Below are positions 35,573 through 43,518 of a DNA stretch of 64,000 nt, in pieces. Numbering within the stretch: position 1 is the first letter of the stretch; each line of letters opens with the position of its first letter. Position numbers and translations under genes: made by a program. Source of the stretch: Dyadobacter sp. 50-39 (GTDB lineage: Bacteria > Bacteroidota > Bacteroidia > Cytophagales > Spirosomataceae); contig MKSR01000019.1 of assembly GCA_001898145.1 (NCBI GenBank), positions 1 through 64,000 of the forward strand, in the 5' to 3' direction. The notes under the pieces are model-generated. The model was not told the DNA's origin. It made no database searches and saw nothing but the letters and a program-made list of their open reading frames with translations.

Positions 35573-35633
35573 CTCTTTAAGTCATTAAAATGATGGCGGA
35601 TCTGCAATTCAGAATGCCTGTTTCAGTTTGTTA

Positions 35634-38600
35634 TCAGAATGTCAGGTTAACGCCCAACTGGAAGGTACGTGTTTTAGGATAAATACCCGACGCGTCCAGA
35701 CCGAGGCTGTTCGGAGTCTGTGAATTGGTAGGCAAATCTCCCTTCACTTCCAGCTCCGGATCTACTCCACGATATTTGGTGATGATAAACAAGTTGTTTC
35801 CTCCGAGATAAATTCGGGCATTGGTGATGTATTTACTTTCGAATGCCAGATTATATCCAATCTGCCAATTATCCAGACGAACGTAAGTAGCTTTTTCGAG
35901 CCAATAGTCAGACAATGCATTTGTACTGAAATTCGCAGGTACCTCACGCACACTTTCCAGCATATTCGTTTCCAGGATCGAACCAGGAATAGAAAGGTTC
36001 GAGCGCAGGTTGTTCAGAATGCTGTTTCCGAAAACACCTCTCAACTGGAAATTCAGGTCAAATTTCTTATAAGTAAATGTATTGATCAATGCCCCTGTCA
36101 AGAACGGTTGCGGGTTGTCTTTGAAGCCCAACTGCGCTTTGGCAGGGTCCGTTACAGGTGCCCCGCCGTCAGCAGCTTGCAACTGCATTTGCCCTTTATC
36201 GTCAAATCCTACAAAATGGCCTACGTTGTTAAAAGTACCCAATGGCAGCCCTGGTTCCAGGATCGAGGCAAACACGTTGGACAAGCCCCGTCCGCCGAAT
36301 GCATTGAAACGGATAATACCCGAATCGAATTCATTACTTTTCAAATTGATAATCTCGTTACGGATCAGAGAACCCACCAAACGGCTGGTCCATGTAAAGC
36401 TCTCTTTTTCGATAATGGCACCACCGAACGACAACTCAATACCTCTGTTACGCATCGACCCCACGTTCGCATAGATCGAGTTCGTGAAATACTTCACACC
36501 ATCGGCAGGTACTGAATATTTGTAAAGCATGTCGCTGGTCTTCTTGTTGAAAAGGTCAATCGAACCAGAGAAGCGGCCATTCACAAACTGAAAGTCCAAA
36601 CCGATATTTGTCTGGTTCACCACTTCCCACCGGAGGTTCGGGTTGGTGTTCTGCGTAATGGCATAGCCGGGAAGGAAGTTGCCGATTGAGCCGTCATAGT
36701 AAGAGGTGGTCGGGCCGTACAACTGCAACGACTGATAAGGTATCAAGCCCTCCGAGTTACCCGTTTTACCCCAGCTCGCTCGGATTTTCAAATAGTTGAA
36801 TGCGGCGGATTTCGGGAAGAACGATTCGTCCGACAAAGTCCATCCACCGGCTACCGAAGGAAATAGACCCCATTTGTTGTTCGCACCGAATTTCGAGCTT
36901 CCGTCGTAACGCAATGTCGCAGTCAGATTGTATTTCTCATTGAAATTCAATGTTCCGCGACCGAAAAAAGAAGCTAACGACGTTTTATTTTTGTAAGAAC
37001 TTGTATAGCCGCTTGAAGGCAAAATCAACGTTCCGGATCCAAGACCTAGGTTGTTGTACCCCAAACCGGTAGCAACGAAGTTCTTATTATTAGCACCAAA
37101 ACCGTCGTTCACAATATCCTGATAAGAATAGCCCCCCAACAATGAGAAATTGCTTCCCTTATCTCCGAACCCTTTCATATAAGATGCCGTGAGTTCGAGC
37201 AACTTATCATTAGTCTGTCCCAAAGTACGTGACGCTTCGCCCTGGCTGATCTGGAAGGCCTTTACAGATTTGTCGCGTGCGCGGCTGGTTACTTCCTGGT
37301 CGCTCTTCAAAGCACCATTCACACCGACTGTGAAACCATCGAACAATTCGTATTTCAGGTTAACAGCTCCTACCAATGTGTTTTTCTGGCGCTCCCAAAC
37401 TTCGTTTTCGAGCATAGCCACTGGGTTGTTCAAGTCGAACGCGCCGGGGATTTCGTAGAATGACCCATTTGCGTTTCTCACCGGAAGTGTTGGCAGGAAG
37501 AGCGTGGCATTCGCCAAGATACCACCATCGGTCAAATCCGAGTTGGTATTGGTATAAGAAAGGCTATACTGAATGTTCAGGCGGTTGTCCAATGCCTTTT
37601 GGTCGAGGTTTATACGGCCTGTCAAACGATCGAAACCGGTATTTTTGATGATACCGTTTCTTTTCAGGTAGTTGAGCGAACCTCTGTATGAGAACGTGGG
37701 CGAACCGCCGGATACCGAAAGATCGTGGCTGTTGGTGTAACCTACACGCGAAATTTCGTCCCACCAGTCGGTGTTATAGTTTTTGCCGCTCGCGTCTTTC
37801 GGGAAGCGCTGTGAATCCATCAGGGATGAATCGCCTTTGATCCGGCGTACTTCATTGATATAACCCGGGCCATCGAGCAATTTGAGGTTATTCGAGATCA
37901 CGTCCATGCCAATATAGTTATTGAACGTCACCGTCGCCCTGCCCGATTTACCGCGTTTCGTGGTGATAATGATTACACCATTTGCGGCCCTCGAACCATA
38001 AATGGCCGACGCGGAGGCATCTTTCAGGACATCCATTGTTTCAATGTCCGTAGGGGAAATAGTAGTTATAGGTACACCGATAATCCCGTCAACTACATAA
38101 AGCGGGTCACTACCACCCGCGAGGGAGGTATAACCACGCAAACGTACTGTCGGGCTGGTATTAGGGTCCCCGTTCGGCTGGGTGATCACCAAACCGGCCA
38201 CACGGCCCTGAATGGCCTGCAACGGGTTGGGGTTCACACCGGCGTTGAAGTCCTTTGAGCTTACCGATGTCACCGTTCCGGTCACGTCTTTTCGCTTGGC
38301 GGTTCCGTAGCCCACTACCACAACTTCTTCAAGGGCTTTGATATCGTCGCTCAGCGTCACGTCGATTTTGGACCGGTTACCGATTACAATTTCCTGTGAA
38401 GCAAAACCGATAAAGCTGAAAACCAGGGTCGCATTGGCAGGTGCAGAAATCGTGTAATTTCCGTCCATGTCCGAGTTAGCCCCCTTAGTAGTTCCTTTTA
38501 CAGCAATCGACACACCCGGTAGTCCGTTTCCTTTTCCATCCGTCACCTTACCGCTCACGTTCACATCCTGGGCCTGGGAAGCAAAACTCAGCGCGATGAG

Positions 38601-38708
38601 CAGCCAGGCTAAGAGGGTTGTTTTTTGAAAGATTGGTTTTTTGGTCGTGCGGATGAATGCATCGAGAAGTTCGTGCCAGAAAATGGCACGGTTGTAGAAA
38701 TTCATCAT
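35634..38708 (-). CDS. SusC/RagA-family TonB-dependent outer-membrane transporter
   Basis: A 1024-aa TonB-dependent transporter. After a long n-region, the signal peptide ends near SFASQAQ. A carboxypeptidase-regulatory-like domain (VSGKVTDGKGNGLPGVSIAV), the TonB-box-like LEEVVVVGYGTAKRKDVTG, and a plug domain with GRVAGLVI, DPLYVVDGI and DASASAIYGSRAANGVI follow; then comes the barrel ending in TRTFQLGVNLTF. It imports its ligand into the periplasm with the SusD partner. No N-terminal signalling extension is seen, so regulation through an anti-sigma factor is not indicated. It heads the susC-susD-VCBS-VCBS operon. Confidence 0.95.
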   Translation of the reverse strand: MMNFYNRAIFWHELLDAFIRTTKKPIFQKTTLLAWLLIALSFASQAQDVNVSGKVTDGKGNGLPGVSIAVKGTTKGANSDMDGNYTISAPANATLVFSFIGFASQEIVIGNRSKIDVTLSDDIKALEEVVVVGYGTAKRKDVTGTVTSVSSKDFNAGVNPNPLQAIQGRVAGLVITQPNGDPNTSPTVRLRGYTSLAGGSDPLYVVDGIIGVPITTISPTDIETMDVLKDASASAIYGSRAANGVIIITTKRGKSGRATVTFNNYIGMDVISNNLKLLDGPGYINEVRRIKGDSSLMDSQRFPKDASGKNYNTDWWDEISRVGYTNSHDLSVSGGSPTFSYRGSLNYLKRNGIIKNTGFDRLTGRINLDQKALDNRLNIQYSLSYTNTNSDLTDGGILANATLFLPTLPVRNANGSFYEIPGAFDLNNPVAMLENEVWERQKNTLVGAVNLKYELFDGFTVGVNGALKSDQEVTSRARDKSVKAFQISQGEASRTLGQTNDKLLELTASYMKGFGDKGSNFSLLGGYSYQDIVNDGFGANNKNFVATGLGYNNLGLGSGTLILPSSGYTSSYKNKTSLASFFGRGTLNFNEKYNLTATLRYDGSSKFGANNKWGLFPSVAGGWTLSDESFFPKSAAFNYLKIRASWGKTGNSEGLIPYQSLQLYGPTTSYYDGSIGNFLPGYAITQNTNPNLRWEVVNQTNIGLDFQFVNGRFSGSIDLFNKKTSDMLYKYSVPADGVKYFTNSIYANVGSMRNRGIELSFGGAIIEKESFTWTSRLVGSLIRNEIINLKSNEFDSGIIRFNAFGGRGLSNVFASILEPGLPLGTFNNVGHFVGFDDKGQMQLQAADGGAPVTDPAKAQLGFKDNPQPFLTGALINTFTYKKFDLNFQLRGVFGNSILNNLRSNLSIPGSILETNMLESVREVPANFSTNALSDYWLEKATYVRLDNWQIGYNLAFESKYITNARIYLGGNNLFIITKYRGVDPELEVKGDLPTNSQTPNSLGLDASGIYPKTRTFQLGVNLTF

Positions 38709-38778
38709 AGGTTATTTAATTAGGTCTGTTAAGCACTGCAATTGTAGCATTTCAACATTCCCGCCTCAGTACTCACAC

Positions 38779-38809
38779 AAATGCCTTAAAAATCGGTTCA
38801 AAGGCATTT
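38779..38809. promoter_or_regulatory. Hairpin in the susC upstream region
   Basis: AAATGCCTT and AAGGCATTT form a 9-bp stem around a 13-base loop, 71-101 bp upstream of the susC start. On the plus strand the stem runs into TTTTTA-like sequence. No plus-strand gene precedes it, so a leader hairpin in the susC message is the likelier use. Its role is untested. Confidence 0.35.
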
Positions 38810-39599
38810 TTATGACATAGCTGCGAAAAAAGTTTAAATATTACCTTACAACTCCTGCGAAATAATATAAAATACCCGGATAATGCAATACAAAACAAGA
38901 GATACTCTACGTGGAAAATGGCTTGTTTTAGAACAACAGTAACATATCTACTTTAAGTCCAAATTGGTAATTCGAGAAGTACAAATACAGGCACACGCAG
39001 CTATTTTTAATCCCGATTTAATCGTGTCGCCGCGCTTAGCCAACATTCTTCAAGCCTTCACGGTCGCGCCTAACTTTGAATCTGCTATTTTCCAGTTAAT
39101 TACATTTACGACATACCTGTCTCCTATTTATGCAACAGTTTAATGGGCATTTCGAAAACTTTCAATAAAATCCCTGAAATAGCACAGCAGAAACGCGCAG
39201 CCGCGCCTCGTACGCAACGAACGGAAAAGTCCTTGAATTATTCGGATTATACTTGGAGCCTGAGACTTCTACCCCTAACCTGTGATGGTCGATAGCAACT
39301 CGTGTGGCTCCAACTCGATAATATCTATTCCCGCGACGGCACGCGCTGGCCTGTCTGGTCAGATTCTGGCAATTGCTGGTCAGACCTGCGTGTTTTTTCA
39401 CTGTGGAGCTCCTCCGCCACGGACCAAGATCGTCCATTGCACATTTTCTACATCAACATTTGTTGAATCAGGCGTTTTTGCACCAGAGGGGCATTTCCAC
39501 AATAAGATCAAAATGCGCTTCACCCGCTTGACCGTAGCTTATCTAGCATTGTCAAATTCCATTTGGATTCGAGTTATGCGTAATTCAATCTCGGCCACA
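38810..39599. other. Long gene-poor stretch upstream of susC
   Basis: The susC promoter must lie in the right-hand AT-rich part just upstream of the hairpin, but I cannot find a clear TAnnTTTG element. A 91-codon minus-strand frame at 39162-39437 has basic, low-quality composition and no recognisable domain; it may be debris of an insertion. I see no RNA gene in this stretch. Confidence 0.4.
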
Positions 39600-39858
39600 T
39601 AGTCAATCGAGTAGGCAAAGGGAATTACACCCTAAACCTCTCACAGAACCGTGCGTGAACATCTCTGCTCACACGGCTCTTCTTATTCAGTCAGGCCGCC
39701 AATTTCTTCCGATTTCTCGGACTGGCAGTGGACCGTACTCCCCATTTCCAGTGCGCAAATAGATCCAGGTTCGCCAGTGCGATGTCCCCAAGCCTGTGAA
39801 TGGTCCTGGTCTTGTGTTTTCTGAACCCTACCGAAGACTGAGCCTTCCTAAGTAAACC
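39600..39858 (-). mobile_element. 3' remnant of a group II intron (maturase tail, domain V and VI)
   Basis: On the minus strand, 39646-39679 is a 34-nt group II intron domain V. It has a 7-bp basal stem (GAGCCGT/ACGGTTC, with the catalytic AGC), a 2-nt bulge, a 7-bp upper stem and a GAGA tetraloop. Domain VI-like sequence continues to about 39600. Upstream on the same strand, a frame from about 39858 to a stop at 39691 encodes KTRTIHRLGDIALANLDLFA followed by HWKWG, like the tail of an intron-encoded reverse transcriptase. The 5' ribozyme and most of the maturase are missing, so it cannot splice or move. The intron type is not determined. Confidence 0.65.
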
Positions 39859-39860
39859 TC

Positions 39861-39972
39861 ATCTAAACTAACGCACCTCGTTAGTTTAGATTTTAACACA
39901 AAACCTAAACTAACCAAAAATTAAGTTTAGATTTATACCCAATTTCTAAACTTAATCATTCCTTAGTTTAAC
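39861..39972. promoter_or_regulatory. Three phased inverted-repeat operators in front of fic
   Basis: Six boxes related to TCTAAACTAA alternate in orientation and form three pairs. Pair 1 is ATCTAAACTAACG (39861-39873) with its exact complement (39879-39891). Pair 2 is CCTAAACTAACC (39904-39915) with TTAAGTTTAGAT (39921-39932). Pair 3 is TCTAAACTTAAT (39945-39956) with CCTTAGTTTAAC (39961-39972). Pairs repeat every 41-43 bp, about four helical turns. The last box ends 14 bp before the fic start. The Fic protein ends in a winged-helix-like domain and could bind here. Confidence 0.6.
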
Positions 39973-39986
39973 ATACCCAATTTTCT

Positions 39987-41108
39987 ATGAAGCGTTTCAA
40001 GGCCGGTCATTATGTGAATCAAGGATACTACAAAAGTTTCCAGCCGGAGTTTATAAATCGTGACTGGCAAATCGATGATATGCAGTTGCTTAATTTATTG
40101 AGCAAGGCTGACAGGTATCTGGGAAGGCTGGACATGTATTCTGAGTACGTCCACATTGACCTTTATATCCGCATGCACATCGCTAAGGAAGCAACCCAAT
40201 CGTCCAAGATAGAAGGCACTCAAACTAATATGGAAGAGGCCTTTCTCGACAAAGAGGAAATTTCTATGGAAAAACGTGACGACTGGGAGGAAGTCCAAAA
40301 TTACATCAGCGCAATGAACGACGCTGTTAAACAACTACATACGCTTCCTTTCTCTTCCCGTCTTATACGCCAAACACACAAGATATTGTTGAAAGGCGTG
40401 AGAGGACGACATAAACAGCCGGGAGAATACCGCACGAGCCAAAACTGGATCGGAGGAGCAAGTCTTAACGACGCCGTGTTCATCCCGCCAGTGCATACAT
40501 CAATTGCAGATTTGATGTCTGACATTGAAAAATTTGCCAATGACGAGCTGAATCCTCTACCCGACTTGATTAAAGTAGGCTTGATTCACTATCAATTCGA
40601 AACGATACACCCGTTTTTGGATGGCAACGGAAGAGTAGGCAGATTGCTCATCACCTTGTATCTGGTAAACAAGGGAATACTCAAACAGCCAATACTCTAT
40701 CTATCAGACTATTTTGAGCGAAACAGGGTGTTATATTACGACAACTTAATGAGAGCGCGGACTCATAATGACATTAATCAGTGGTTAAAATTCTTTCTGG
40801 TCGGAATAATTGAAATATCTAAAATCGGCGTCAAAACATTTGATGGGATACTACAATTGCAACGAAATCTCGAAACAAAGCTGCAATCTTTCGGTAGTAG
40901 AGCCAGCGAAGCAAAAAAGGTGGTTGACTATCTCTATAAGCAACCTGTCATAGACGCATCTAGAATTGAAGCTATCACGGGAAAATCGAAGGCTACCAAC
41001 TATAAACTGCTAGCCGATCTGGAGAAATTGGAAATTTTGAAAGAGGTTTCCGGCGGACAGCGAAACAAATTGTACGCGTTCGAGGAGTACTTGGATTTAT
41101 ACCGATGA
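39987..41108 (+). CDS. Fic-family protein with N-terminal inhibitory motif and C-terminal wHTH
   Basis: A 373-aa Fic protein. The active-site motif HPFLDGNGRVGR is complete at residues 208-219, so AMPylation or a related transfer is expected. SSKIEG at 72-77 fits the inhibitory (S/T)xxxE(G/N) helix placed N-terminally, which makes it a class II, self-inhibited Fic protein; no separate antitoxin is needed. The C-terminal ~70 residues (DASRIEAITGKSKATNYKLL) look like a winged helix, as in Fic/DOC regulators. It is the last gene before the right end of the element. An array of inverted repeats precedes it, suggesting autoregulation. The protein target is unknown. Confidence 0.9.
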   Translation: MKRFKAGHYVNQGYYKSFQPEFINRDWQIDDMQLLNLLSKADRYLGRLDMYSEYVHIDLYIRMHIAKEATQSSKIEGTQTNMEEAFLDKEEISMEKRDDWEEVQNYISAMNDAVKQLHTLPFSSRLIRQTHKILLKGVRGRHKQPGEYRTSQNWIGGASLNDAVFIPPVHTSIADLMSDIEKFANDELNPLPDLIKVGLIHYQFETIHPFLDGNGRVGRLLITLYLVNKGILKQPILYLSDYFERNRVLYYDNLMRARTHNDINQWLKFFLVGIIEISKIGVKTFDGILQLQRNLETKLQSFGSRASEAKKVVDYLYKQPVIDASRIEAITGKSKATNYKLLADLEKLEILKEVSGGQRNKLYAFEEYLDLYR

Positions 41109-41124
41109 AACTGCGGAAATCCTC

Positions 41125-41150
41125 AAAATGTTTGCAAATTGTTTGCAAAT
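41125..41150. repeat. Right copy of 26-bp terminal repeat (arm-type site)
   Basis: Identical to 17808-17833, including the tandem TGTTTGCAAAT pair. It ends 5 bp before the tRNA terminator stem. The A-tract that follows also provides the U-run of that terminator on the minus strand. Confidence 0.7.
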
Positions 41151-41155
41151 AAAAA

Positions 41156-41187
41156 AAGCACTTACAAGTTTCATCTCGTAAGTGCTT
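41156..41187 (-). terminator. Terminator of tRNA-Asn
   Basis: AAGCACTTAC pairs perfectly with GTAAGTGCTT around a 12-base loop. On the minus strand the stem runs into seven T's. It lies 11 bp after the tRNA 3' end and is duplicated, with changes, at the other att copies. Confidence 0.85.
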
Positions 41188-41197
41188 GATTTTCAGG

Positions 41198-41271
41198 CTC
41201 CCGAAGCTGGGCTCGAACCAGCGACCCTCTGATTAACAGTCAGATGCTCTAACCGGCTGAGCTATTCGGGA
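41198..41271 (-). tRNA. tRNA-Asn (anticodon GTT)
   Basis: A 74-nt tRNA on the minus strand. The acceptor stem TCCCGAA pairs with TTCGGGA, the discriminator is G and no CCA is encoded. The D-arm is AGCTCAGCCGGTTAGAGC, the anticodon loop reads CTGTTAA with GTT at 41237-41235, and the T-arm is GCTGG-TTCGAGC-CCAGC. It is intact. Its 3' part, from the anticodon loop onwards, is duplicated at 17.6 kb, so this gene is the attachment site of the island. Confidence 0.97.
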
Positions 41272-41356
41272 ATCATTATCCGGTTGTTGTACTCGAATTG
41301 TGGTGCAAATCTAGTAATTCAAGTTATACAGCGCAAGTCCTGAACTTAAAATTTTC

Positions 41357-41638
41357 TTAACCCTGCACCTTCTCGAGAATTAACTCCTTGACTTTCTTGG
41401 CATCTCCCTTCGTAAAATTATTGATAATTATTTCCGGACGCATGCGTGGGATTATCCGGATCGTCGAGAAAAAGACGCCGCTCTCGATTTCCACACCCGA
41501 GATGTCGGAGTAGAAAACGAAGTTATCGTTGCTCTTGAAAAGTTTCCTGACTTTGAAGGTTACGCCTTTTTCTCCGAAACTCACTTCGTCGGGGAAAAAC
41601 GGGTTCATAAGCCCACTGGCGCTGAATCGCTCGTTCAT
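41357..41638 (-). CDS. Small hypothetical protein, possibly PH-like
   Basis: A 93-aa soluble protein. The strand-rich pattern (GVTFKVRKLFKSNDNFVFYS, then DISGVEIESGVFFSTIRIIP) followed by a C-terminal helix (KKVKELILEKVQG) is what small bacterial PH-like domains look like, but I cannot confirm this. It lies 27 bp downstream of rsmG and on the same strand, so it is probably co-transcribed with it. No function can be assigned. Confidence 0.6.
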   Translation of the reverse strand: MNERFSASGLMNPFFPDEVSFGEKGVTFKVRKLFKSNDNFVFYSDISGVEIESGVFFSTIRIIPRMRPEIIINNFTKGDAKKVKELILEKVQG

Positions 41639-41665
41639 GTTTTGGATAGGTTATAAAATGAATGC

Positions 41666-42286
41666 TTACAAAGGTACGTATACGACTTTCTTAGTTTCAA
41701 AGAATTCTTCCGTGAAAAAGTCGGAAAGCGCATAAATCTGCGCCTTTTCGCGGATCTCGGAGAGCTCTTCGGCAAGGTCGCCACCTTTGAGATATAAAAT
41801 TCCGTTCCTGCGGTCGTGAAAGGAGTTGCGGCTGACATTTTTCTTGACCCAGCCCACAAACGGTGCCATGCGGGTAACGGCGCGGCTCACGACGAACTCG
41901 TAGCTATCATCAAGCTTTTCGGCGCGAACCTGCTCGGCGCGGACATTGTCCAGCTTCAATGCACTTACCACTTCCTGCACTACACGGATTTTCTTGCCAA
42001 TGCTGTCGACAAGGTGGAACTGCGCTTCGGGGAACATAATGGCGAGCGGCACACCCGGGAAACCGCCACCGGTACCCACATCGAGAATGGCAGTACCCGG
42101 CCGGAATTCCTGCACTTTGGCAATGCCGAGCGAATGCAGCACGTGGCGCTCATACAATGTCTCAATATCCTGCCGCGAAATCACGTTCACGCGGGCATTC
42201 CAGTACGCGTACAACTCTCCCATCTGTCCGAATTTGTCGCGCTGGTCGGCAGTAAGGTCCGGGAAATATTTATCAATCAATTCCAT
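41666..42286 (-). CDS. rsmG: 16S rRNA (guanine527-N7)-methyltransferase RsmG
   Basis: A 206-aa RsmG (GidB). Motifs include YAYWNARVNVISRQD near the N-terminus, the ERHVLHSL stretch, and the SAM-binding ILDVGTGGGFPGVPLAI, followed by VVSRAVTRM. It methylates N7 of G527 in 16S rRNA; loss gives low-level streptomycin resistance in other bacteria. It overlaps the upstream GT2 gene by 10 bp. Length and motifs are normal. This is the first clear core-genome gene right of the island, which supports placing the island edge at the tRNA. Confidence 0.96.
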   Translation of the reverse strand: MELIDKYFPDLTADQRDKFGQMGELYAYWNARVNVISRQDIETLYERHVLHSLGIAKVQEFRPGTAILDVGTGGGFPGVPLAIMFPEAQFHLVDSIGKKIRVVQEVVSALKLDNVRAEQVRAEKLDDSYEFVVSRAVTRMAPFVGWVKKNVSRNSFHDRRNGILYLKGGDLAEELSEIREKAQIYALSDFFTEEFFETKKVVYVPL

Positions 42287-43458
42287 GATTTACGGGGTTT
42301 TCTACTCGTCATGGTCAAAAACCCGAAAACGAGGTAATAAACAAAAAGCGCGAAGTCCATCAGCAGAAAGCTGAACCACTCGACGGTTTTATCCAACTTC
42401 ACATTAATAATGATAAGCAGGAACCATTGAATGGCCCATCGCACTCCAAAAACAATGCCGAGGTATTGCAGCAACAGAATGTCTTTCGTAACCAATCCCC
42501 AGGCCAGTGTGAGCAATCCGAGCAGCCAAGTGGCAATATGAGCGCCGGAAAGCATTCCGAGCAGTACCTTGTTGCGCGGCTTGTAATACCGGCTCACGGA
42601 AATATGCCGGCGTTTCTGACGGAACCAGTCTTTCCAGCTGTTTTTGGGAACAGAGTATACAAAGGAATCTTCCTCGATCGAAATGGTAGTATTGGAACTG
42701 GTCGCCACTTCGTTCAGGAAAATATCATCGTCGCCTCCGAATACGTGTTTATGTGTGTAAAAGCCCTTGTTGGCAAAAAATACGGATCGCTTATATAATA
42801 TGTTACGACCGACCCCCATATAGGTCATCCCCGCCAATGTGAACGACAGGTATTGAACGGCGGCATAGAAAGTTTCGCAGCGGATAAACCAGTTGAGCAA
42901 ACCCTTCTGCTTGAAATAAGGGGAAAAACCCAGCACGATGTCCTTGCTTTCCGTTACCCGGGAGGTCATGGCGGTTATCCAATGGCTTGAAGCAGGACGG
43001 CAGTCTGCGTCGGTCATGAGCGCAATGGGGTACTTTGCCTGCTTCATACCGACCGTCAATGCATATTTCTTGGGGGTAACATGGTCGAACTGGTCGTTAA
43101 TGCGGATGTACCGGATGTTTTTCCAGCCGTTGATGTGTTCACGGATATACTCTTCACTTCCATCGTCGGACCGGTCGTCGAGCAGGATCACCTCGTACTC
43201 GGGGTATTCCTGCGCATCCAGCAGCGGAATGAGCTCGGTCAGGTTTTCTCTTTCATTCCAGGCGCACACCAGCACGGTTACGCCGGGCATGGCATTCCCA
43301 TAGTTTGCCCCTTTCCCGTAAAATGCCAGTCGCGTAAAAAAGAAGAGATAATAGAATAACTGAACAACTGCGAACGCTCCTAGCGCATAGAGTAAAGAAT
43401 CGGCCACAATAGAAGAGAGATGTAAAATTTTTCCATATTGGTGCAAATATACTGTCAT
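42277..43458 (-). CDS. Membrane-bound family 2 glycosyltransferase
   Basis: A 393-aa GT2 protein. One membrane helix near residue 25-45, then the GT-A domain with VTVLVCAWNERENL, EVILLDDRSDDGS, MTDADCRP, GGDDDIF and the QxxRW-like RQKRRHIS, then two or three C-terminal membrane helices. This is the layout of processive or lipid-linked GT2 enzymes, comparable to cellulose synthase-like and IcaA-like proteins but shorter. It is coupled to rsmG by a 10-bp overlap and divergent from tgt. The acceptor and sugar are unknown. No cyclic-di-GMP (PilZ) domain is present. Confidence 0.88.
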   Translation of the reverse strand: MTVYLHQYGKILHLSSIVADSLLYALGAFAVVQLFYYLFFFTRLAFYGKGANYGNAMPGVTVLVCAWNERENLTELIPLLDAQEYPEYEVILLDDRSDDGSEEYIREHINGWKNIRYIRINDQFDHVTPKKYALTVGMKQAKYPIALMTDADCRPASSHWITAMTSRVTESKDIVLGFSPYFKQKGLLNWFIRCETFYAAVQYLSFTLAGMTYMGVGRNILYKRSVFFANKGFYTHKHVFGGDDDIFLNEVATSSNTTISIEEDSFVYSVPKNSWKDWFRQKRRHISVSRYYKPRNKVLLGMLSGAHIATWLLGLLTLAWGLVTKDILLLQYLGIVFGVRWAIQWFLLIIINVKLDKTVEWFSFLLMDFALFVYYLVFGFLTMTSRKPRKSWN

Positions 43459-43518
43459 CGGCAGGAATGTTCGAGACGTTCCCCCTATTTTTGCACACCA
43501 GCAATTTAAAACCTTTTA

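Larger units (their letters stand above)
17637..41244. mobile_element. Integrative mobilisable element in tRNA-Asn (about 23.5 kb)
   Basis: Its bounds are the tRNA-Asn 3'-end duplicates at 17637-17702 and 41179-41244. A 26-bp perfect repeat lies just inside each end (17808-17833 and 41125-41150). The left end carries the integrase, then HTH, helicase, iterons, primase, oriT-like hairpins, BfmA-like protein and relaxase. No coupling protein or type IV secretion genes are present, so it is mobilisable and not self-transmissible. Cargo includes a SusCD/VCBS locus and fic. Several genes between 25.4 and 27.3 kb are frameshifted, which suggests partial decay. Nested insertion of part of the cargo cannot be excluded. 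Confidence 0.75.

Noticed and set aside
39162-39437. 91-codon minus-strand frame upstream of susC
   Set aside because: Basic, low-quality composition with no recognisable domain, between susC and an intron remnant. I cannot support a gene here.
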